Below, one piece after another: positions 15,654-20,270 of a stretch of DNA of 20,270 bases. The stretch covers positions 1-20,270 of the forward strand of contig CANBYN010000008.1 in assembly GCA_947373615.1 (NCBI GenBank), read 5' to 3'. Below the pieces are notes generated by a model, which was not told the origin of the DNA, made no database searches, and worked only from the letters and a program-made list of their open reading frames with translations. Position numbers and translations under genes: made by a program. Origin of the DNA: Burkholderiaceae bacterium. GTDB taxonomy: Bacteria > Pseudomonadota > Gammaproteobacteria > Burkholderiales > Burkholderiaceae. Position 1 is the first letter of the stretch. The number at the start of each line of letters is the position of its first letter.

Positions 15654-15726
15654 CTTGCTTCAATCCTCTAGAATTCAATGATTCTACTGACGAAGTAGTA
15701 TTTTTCACTAATATTCCAACTCTGAC

Positions 15727-16779
15727 ATGACCTCATCTACTGATTCTTCCTCAAAAGGCCTTTCCTACCGTGACGCTGGCGTCGATATTGATGCTGGAGA
15801 CGCCTTAGTTGACCGTATTAAGCCATTGGCTAAGAAAACCATGCGTGAGGGTGTTTTAGCTGGCATTGGCGGCTTTGGGGCTCTTTTTGAGGTGCCTAAG
15901 CGCTATAAAGAGCCTGTGTTGGTATCAGGCACCGATGGTGTTGGCACAAAGTTGAGATTGGCGTTTGAATGGAATCGTCATGAAACCATTGGCCAAGACT
16001 TGGTAGCTATGAGTGTGAATGACATTTTGGTTCAAGGGGCCGAGCCCCTCTTTTTCTTGGACTACTTTGCATGCGGCAAGCTCACCGTTGATACTGCCGC
16101 AACCGTCGTTGGTGGTATCGCCAAAGGTTGTGAACTATCTGGTTGTGCATTAATTGGGGGTGAAACTGCAGAAATGCCTGGAATGTATCCCCCAGGCGAA
16201 TATGATTTGGCTGGATTTGCGGTTGGCGCTGTTGAAAAATCTAAAATCATTACAGGAAATACTATTGTCGCTGGCGATGTTGTTTTGGCAATTGGTTCTA
16301 GTGGTGCCCATTCGAATGGTTACTCATTGGTGCGTAAAATTATTGAACGTGCCGGTGCAAAGCCTAGTGATGATTTAGGGGGTCGATCATTAGGAGATGT
16401 GGTGATGGCGCCGACCGAGATTTATGTAAAACCGCTTTTGAAATTAATTTCTGAAGTCGTTGTGAAGGGTATGGCCCATATTACTGGCGGTGGCTTGGTA
16501 GATAACGTTCCTCGCGTTTTGCCAGAGAACACTCAAGCAGTATTGCATCGGGATAGCTGGGAAATGCCAGAACTCTTCCGATGGTTGCAAATGAAGGGTG
16601 GCGTAGCTGATGCAGAGATGGTGCGTGTATTTAACTGCGGTATTGGAATGGTGGTAATTGTTGCTCCAGACCAAGCCGAGGTAGCAATTAAGTCATTAAC
16701 AGCTCAAGGCTTGAAAGCATGGTCAGTTGGCGAGGTAGTAGAGCGCCCTAAAGGTGCTCCGCAAACAATCGTTATTTAA
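15727..16779 (+). CDS. purM: AIR synthetase (phosphoribosylformylglycinamidine cyclo-ligase)
   Basis: PurM converts FGAM to AIR using ATP in purine synthesis. The 350 residues match the family. Visible blocks are LSYRDAGVDIDAGDALV at the N-terminus, GGFGALFEVP, VLVSGTDGVGTKLRLAFE, the SVNDILVQGAEPLFFLDYFA region and LIGGETAEMPGMY. Further on come GSSGAHSNGYSLVRKI and AHITGGGLVDNVPRVLP, the ATP-grasping and dimer-interface parts of the PurM/PurL fold. The ATG at 15727 has no strong Shine-Dalgarno sequence but gives the usual N-terminus. It diverges from the PerM-like gene across 73 bases in which a TAATAT (15709-15714) could be a weak -10; I do not call a promoter. The 3' end converges on miaA with a 20-base gap and no visible hairpin. 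Confidence 0.97.
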   Translation: MTSSTDSSSKGLSYRDAGVDIDAGDALVDRIKPLAKKTMREGVLAGIGGFGALFEVPKRYKEPVLVSGTDGVGTKLRLAFEWNRHETIGQDLVAMSVNDILVQGAEPLFFLDYFACGKLTVDTAATVVGGIAKGCELSGCALIGGETAEMPGMYPPGEYDLAGFAVGAVEKSKIITGNTIVAGDVVLAIGSSGAHSNGYSLVRKIIERAGAKPSDDLGGRSLGDVVMAPTEIYVKPLLKLISEVVVKGMAHITGGGLVDNVPRVLPENTQAVLHRDSWEMPELFRWLQMKGGVADAEMVRVFNCGIGMVVIVAPDQAEVAIKSLTAQGLKAWSVGEVVERPKGAPQTIVI

Positions 16780-16799
16780 TGGCTGGTCATCACGCAATA

Positions 16800-17807
16800 C
16801 TACTTTTGAATTAATGTACTCTTGCAGTAATCTAAGGCTGCTTCCCACTCGATCGGGTTGAAGGGGTCAAAGGTATTTCTGCCAGCAATGCCACGCAACC
16901 AAGTTAATTGGCGCTTGCCTAGTTGTCGGGTAGCTGCTAAAGCCTTGTAGCACATCTGGTTATGATCAATTTGACCATCCAAAAACTCCCATGCTTGTCG
17001 ATAGCCTACTGAGCGTATCGCGGGCAGGTCTGCATGTAATCCAGGGTTGGTGCACAAAATTTTCACTTCATCCAAAAAGCCTGCGGCTAGCATATCGTTA
17101 AAACGTTTTTCTAGGTTTTGATGAAGTTTTGCGCGATCTCTTGGCTCAAGCGAAACCAAATGTATCCATGATGGAATGGCAGAACCCTCTCTGCCATCTT
17201 GACTAGGAGAGTCAGCTAATAAAACCGACATTGGCTTACCAGTAATTTCATAAATCTCGAGTGCACGTTGAACTCGCTGTGAATCATTGGGCATTAAGCG
17301 TTCTGCAGTTTCGGGATCGATTTGAGCAAGCTTGGTGTGCATTGCAGGCCAGCCAATAACTTTGCCTTCTTCATCTAGGCGTGCTCGAATTTCGGGATTT
17401 GCTGGAGGTAAAGACGAGAGACCATGAGCCCAGGCGCGCCAATACAACATCGTTCCTCCAACCACCACAGGAATATTGCCTCGGCCCCTAATTTCTTTGC
17501 ACAGTCGTGTTGCATCGTTGGCAAAGCGGGCTGCGGAATAAACCTCCGTGGGATCAAGAATGTCAATTAGGTGATGTCTTGCAGCTGCTTGTTCAGATTT
17601 ACTTGGTTTGGCGCTGCCAATGTCTAGACCACGATAGACTAGAGCAGAATCCATGCTGATGAGTTCAATGGTTAAACCCATAGTTTTGGCATACTCGACG
17701 AAACGCATGGCGAGATTGGTTTTGCCTGCGCCAGTTGGTCCCACAATGCAAAGAATGGGATTTACCTCTGCTGCATTCTCAGGCTGAATGTAGGGTTCAG
17801 TTTGCAT
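16800..17807 (-). CDS. miaA: tRNA dimethylallyltransferase
   Basis: MiaA adds a dimethylallyl group to A37 of tRNAs that read codons starting with U, improving decoding. The 335 residues show the P-loop GPTGAGKT (23-30), SMDSALVYRGLDIGSAKPS (near 52-70), HHLIDI, the VVVGGTMLYWRAW block and GFLDEVKILC. The conserved C-terminal RQLGKRQLTWLRG segment is also present. ATG 17807 is the only usable start: an in-frame TAA lies three codons upstream and no other start codon precedes the P-loop region. No Shine-Dalgarno sequence is present, and a consensus -10 ends six bases upstream, so the mRNA is probably leaderless. miaA converges on purM and diverges from the DedA-family gene. Confidence 0.97.
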   Translation of the reverse strand: MQTEPYIQPENAAEVNPILCIVGPTGAGKTNLAMRFVEYAKTMGLTIELISMDSALVYRGLDIGSAKPSKSEQAAARHHLIDILDPTEVYSAARFANDATRLCKEIRGRGNIPVVVGGTMLYWRAWAHGLSSLPPANPEIRARLDEEGKVIGWPAMHTKLAQIDPETAERLMPNDSQRVQRALEIYEITGKPMSVLLADSPSQDGREGSAIPSWIHLVSLEPRDRAKLHQNLEKRFNDMLAAGFLDEVKILCTNPGLHADLPAIRSVGYRQAWEFLDGQIDHNQMCYKALAATRQLGKRQLTWLRGIAGRNTFDPFNPIEWEAALDYCKSTLIQK

Positions 17808-17812
17808 GCTTG

Positions 17813-17842
17813 ATTATAAGAGCCTGTTAATATCCGAAGCAA
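17813..17842 (-). promoter_or_regulatory. Probable sigma-70 promoter of miaA (leaderless)
   Basis: On the minus strand, TTGCTT (17842-17837), an 18-base spacer and a perfect TATAAT (17818-17813) precede the miaA ATG by only five bases (CAAGC, 17812-17808). The expected start of transcription falls at or next to the A of the ATG. The sequence elements are seen; transcription is inferred. Confidence 0.65.
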
Positions 17843-17865
17843 ACCTAGATTTGGAGTGCAAGTTG

Positions 17866-18510
17866 ATGGATACCCTTTTGCAATTGAGTGATTTATTGCT
17901 GCATATTGATCGCCACCTCGATGTGGTGATACAGCAATATGGTCCTTGGGCCTATGGATTGCTGTTTTCAATCGTATTTGCTGAAACGGGTTTGGTAGTA
18001 GTGCCTTTCTTGCCAGGTGATTCGCTTTTATTCATAGCCGGCGCTTATTGCGCTACTGAGCACTTTAATATTTGGACGTTATGTATTGGCCTTTTAATTG
18101 CGGCTGTTGCAGGAAACACGGTGAACTACTTTATTGGCCGCTGGATTGGCAAACAAGTCTTTAGCAGTCAATCGCGTTGGATCGATAAAGGTGCTTTATT
18201 AAAGACACATGCTTTCTATGAAAAACATGGTGGTAAAACCATTGTCTTGGCGCGTTTCCTGCCGATCATTCGAACTTTTGCTCCTTTTATTGCTGGAGTA
18301 TCAGAAATGAACTTTTCGCGTTTCCAGTTATTTAATATCACTGGTGCAGCGCTTTGGGTGTTTGGTTTGGTGGTGGCAGGATATTTCTTTGGCAATATCC
18401 CAATCATTCGTCAAAACTTAAACGTGATCGTTCTGGTTGGGGTTGGTGCTGCAGCGATACCTGTGCTCTTTGCTACGGTTTATAAAATTTTTCAGAGCAA
18501 GAGAAACTAA
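17866..18510 (+). CDS. DedA-family (VTT domain) membrane protein
   Basis: A 214-residue inner-membrane protein of the DedA superfamily. Members influence membrane potential and lipid carrier recycling, and some flip undecaprenyl phosphate. Which role applies here is unknown. Family marks are the re-entrant segment FAETGLVVVPFLPGDSLLF (~38-56), AGNTVNYFIGRWIG (near 81-95), and RFLPIIRTFAPFIAGVSEM with its conserved arginines (near 127-145). The FNITGAALWVFGLVVAGYFFG helix and a final hydrophobic helix before a basic KIFQSKRN end complete it. I chose ATG 17866 because GGAG (17853-17856) lies 9 bases upstream. An in-frame ATG at 17806 would add 20 residues and overlap the miaA start within GCATGC. 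The gene converges on the SirB1-like gene with a 13-base gap containing part of a terminator-like hairpin. Confidence 0.9.
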   Translation: MDTLLQLSDLLLHIDRHLDVVIQQYGPWAYGLLFSIVFAETGLVVVPFLPGDSLLFIAGAYCATEHFNIWTLCIGLLIAAVAGNTVNYFIGRWIGKQVFSSQSRWIDKGALLKTHAFYEKHGGKTIVLARFLPIIRTFAPFIAGVSEMNFSRFQLFNITGAALWVFGLVVAGYFFGNIPIIRQNLNVIVLVGVGAAAIPVLFATVYKIFQSKRN

Positions 18511-18511
18511 A

Positions 18512-18543
18512 GCCAATCAAAACTCAATGCAGTTTTGTTTGGC
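18512..18543 (-). terminator. Terminator-like inverted repeat at the dedA/SirB1-like convergent junction
   Basis: The arms 18512-18524 and 18531-18543 pair over 12 of 13 positions (GCCAA, one mismatch, CAAAACT) around a 6-base loop. Read on the minus strand the stem is followed by a T-rich TTTAGTTTCTC, as expected for a terminator of the murJ/SirB1-like transcript. It overlaps the SirB1-like stop codon (18524-18526). On the plus strand no T-run follows. Confidence 0.5.
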
Positions 18544-19366
18544 CCTCTAGCGTTGCAATATGCTCGCGGATATCAATGGCATCTTCAGCTTCTGGAGATT
18601 CGCTGAGATAGCGATGCATGTCAGCTAATGCAGGGCGTAGATATTCCAATTGGGCAAAGATTAGGCCACGGTCCCGTATTTCTTCGATGGATTCAGGTAG
18701 CAAAATCACCAAACGTTCTTGAATGCCTAGCAGGCGCTCCCAACGCTCATGCTCTGAGTAAATCATTTTGAGATTTCTTAAGAACCGTGACAGGATTTCT
18801 CGTGGATTTGAGGCGCGCAAGAATATATTCAAAGGCAGGCTAAGCTCTCCCCGATAACCCTTGGCATCGAGATAGGGGTCAAGCATTTCTTGCAATTGCG
18901 TTTTAGATAGTGATTCACCAGTTAAGGGATCCATGATGACTTCGCCTTGCTGCAAAGAAATACGCATCATGAAGTGATTAGGGAATGAAACTCCACGGAT
19001 CTTCAGTCCAATTTGGTTACCCAGTTCGATCATGAGAATGGCTAATGAAATCGGAATGCCTCTACGATTTTCAAGAACATAGTGCAAATAAGAATTCTCA
19101 GGATCATAAAAATCATTGAGATTGGGCCCAAAACCTAATTCGGTATAGAAGAAATGCTTAAGAATTTGTAAGCGCTGAATTGGCGATGTATCTGGAGTGA
19201 TTCGCGATTTTAATTTATTACCCAATTCATCAAGTTGATCGAGCACACCCTGAACATCTAGATCAGGATAGGCATGTTGTGCAACCGCGATCGCAGCCTC
19301 AGTTAGAGGGAAGTGTTCGTCTTCAGCAACTAAGGAAGTGAAGTAGTCGAGTTGTTGTGTTGGCAT
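18524..19366 (-). CDS. SirB1-type transglutaminase-like/TPR protein
   Basis: A 280-residue soluble protein of the SirB1/transglutaminase-core-2 family, whose molecular function is poorly known. The central block holds NSYLHYVLENRRGIPISLAI (91-110), then LMIELGNQIGLKIRGVSFPNHFMMR (111-135) and MDPLTGE (145-151). The C-terminal third (~185-275) is helical, with ERWERLLGIQERLVILLPES and LEYLRPALADMHRYLSESP resembling tetratricopeptide repeats. I see no cysteine anywhere, so a Cys-protease-type activity is unlikely, and the family serine in GIPISL may occupy that place. The ATG at 19366 begins five bases after the murJ stop. A longer frame back to 19591 lies wholly inside murJ in another frame and is rejected. 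The gene is probably coupled to murJ, and this pairing is seen in related bacteria. Confidence 0.85.
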   Translation of the reverse strand: MPTQQLDYFTSLVAEDEHFPLTEAAIAVAQHAYPDLDVQGVLDQLDELGNKLKSRITPDTSPIQRLQILKHFFYTELGFGPNLNDFYDPENSYLHYVLENRRGIPISLAILMIELGNQIGLKIRGVSFPNHFMMRISLQQGEVIMDPLTGESLSKTQLQEMLDPYLDAKGYRGELSLPLNIFLRASNPREILSRFLRNLKMIYSEHERWERLLGIQERLVILLPESIEEIRDRGLIFAQLEYLRPALADMHRYLSESPEAEDAIDIREHIATLEGQTKLH

Positions 19367-19371
19367 ACGAG

Positions 19372-20270
19372 CTATTTTGCATGACGTAAGAATTTTTGCC
19401 AGTGAATTCCGACCAATTGCAGGGATCCAAAGTAAACAATAGCAGCTAAACCTAGCCATGTAGCTAATAAGCCAATTCTGGTCCAAGGTTCGGCCTGTAG
19501 GGCAATCCAATTGTGGGCGCCAGCTGCATAAAAAAGCACGGCAGTAAAGGGAATGAGTGCAATCACTAGCTGACCCAAATATTTGGCCCAAGCTGAATTT
19601 GGCAATGCCCCGCGTTTATGAAGGCCCACCCAGAGTAGGGCTGCATTAAGACATGCGCCAGTGCCAACTGACAATGCAAGTCCAGCATGCCCTAGCCAGG
19701 GAACAAAAACAAGATTAGCCAATTGCGTGGCAGCAAGCACAAGCAAGCCAATCTTTACAGGGGTGCGAATATCCTGGCGTGAGTAAAAACCAGGCGCCAA
19801 AATTTTTACCAAAATTAATCCAATAAGCCCAACGCCATACGCAGCCAATGCGCGTTGTGTCATCAAGACATCAAGTGCATTAAATTTTCCATAGTGATAC
19901 AGCACTGCCGCTAAAGGTTCGCCAAAAATAAAGAGGGCGATTGCGCAGGGCGCAGCTAATAAGAACGTGAGTTGTAATCCCCAAATCAATAGTTCGCCAG
20001 CATGCACCAAATCATTCTTCGCATTTGCTTTGCTTAAGCTTGGTAATAGCACCGTGCCTAGGGCTACACCTAGTAGCGCAGTTGGAAACTCCATCAATCG
20101 ATCCGCATAGGAAAGCCAGGACACGCTCCCCGCTGGCAGACGGGATGCAATATTGGTATTAATAATGAGAGAAATTTGCGCAACTGATACTGCGAATACC
20201 GCCGGCCCCATTAACTTCATCACGCGCCTTGCTTCAGGGTTTGTAATCGCCGATTTGATAGCACTTGGCA
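19372..20270 (-). CDS. murJ: MurJ lipid II flippase, C-terminal part (5' end outside window)
   Basis: MurJ (MviN) moves lipid II across the inner membrane for peptidoglycan synthesis. The visible frame runs from the right edge to TAG 19372-19374, ~298 residues of a family of about 510. The sequence contains VMKLMGPAVFAVSVAQISLIINT, the conserved SWLSYADRLMEFPTALLGVA followed by GTVLLPSLS, then FFAAPCAIALFIFGEPL-like and ALAAYGVGLIGLILVKILAP segments. GFYSRQDIRTPVKIG follows. These are the hallmark middle and C-terminal transmembrane helices of MurJ. A GTG at 20223 is in frame, but homologous sequence continues upstream of it (reading ...NPEARR before V-MKLMGP), so it is not the start. The gene is followed after 5 bases by the SirB1-like gene. 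Confidence 0.95.
   Translation of the reverse strand, partial: PSAIKSAITNPEARRVMKLMGPAVFAVSVAQISLIINTNIASRLPAGSVSWLSYADRLMEFPTALLGVALGTVLLPSLSKANAKNDLVHAGELLIWGLQLTFLLAAPCAIALFIFGEPLAAVLYHYGKFNALDVLMTQRALAAYGVGLIGLILVKILAPGFYSRQDIRTPVKIGLLVLAATQLANLVFVPWLGHAGLALSVGTGACLNAALLWVGLHKRGALPNSAWAKYLGQLVIALIPFTAVLFYAAGAHNWIALQAEPWTRIGLLATWLGLAAIVYFGSLQLVGIHWQKFLRHAK

Noticed and set aside
17806..17865. Longer DedA-family start at ATG 17806.
   Set aside because: It would add 20 unconserved residues and overlap the miaA start; ATG 17866 has a good GGAG at 9-base spacing.
19367..19591. N-terminal extension of the SirB1-like reading frame.
   Set aside because: It lies wholly inside the conserved end of murJ in another frame, and homologous sequence starts only at 19366.

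Overview
The window looks like ordinary core chromosome of a betaproteobacterium in the Burkholderiaceae, most likely Polynucleobacter or a close relative. I infer this from moderate base composition (by eye in the mid-40s % GC, not computed), the heat-shock cluster order hrcA-hemH-grpE-dnaK-dnaJ, and protein sequences of betaproteobacterial type. No search was run, so the genus is a guess. Seventeen genes are packed densely. The longest gene-free stretch is about 180 bases, and I see no mobile element, CRISPR array, tRNA, rRNA or prophage.

Left part (1-5260): the C-terminal half of glnE (nitrogen control of glutamine synthetase) runs in from the left edge and meets recN head-on. recN (DNA repair) sits behind nadK (NAD kinase) on the minus strand. 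nadK diverges from hrcA (heat-shock repressor) at a junction of under 40 bases.

Heat-shock part (4250-10377, plus strand): hrcA, hemH (ferrochelatase), grpE, dnaK, dnaJ. Good sigma-32-type promoters lie before grpE and before dnaK. An intrinsic terminator lies between grpE and dnaK, and a strong hairpin without a U-tract lies between dnaK and dnaJ. No CIRCE operator was found, so HrcA probably acts on genes outside the window, while this chaperone set appears to be driven by RpoH.

Middle minus-strand run (15653 down to 10384): an AI-2E/PerM-family membrane protein, hda (replication control), a HAD phosphatase, pcnB (poly(A) polymerase), folK (folate) and panB (pantothenate). Spacing is tight, from a 4-base ATGA overlap to about 50 bases, which suggests one operon or overlapping transcripts. 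pcnB-folK-panB is a gene order also found in Escherichia coli.

Right part: purM (purines) diverges from the PerM-like gene and converges on miaA (tRNA modification). miaA diverges from a DedA-family membrane protein and has a -10 box placed so close to its only possible start that a leaderless mRNA is likely. Finally, murJ (lipid II flippase, cut by the right edge) is followed by a SirB1-type transglutaminase-like/TPR protein that lacks any cysteine.

I found no convincing undescribed system. The observations most worth a second look are regulatory: dual RpoH promoters with no CIRCE, alternative RNA folds between grpE and dnaK, the dnaK-dnaJ hairpin and the leaderless miaA promoter.
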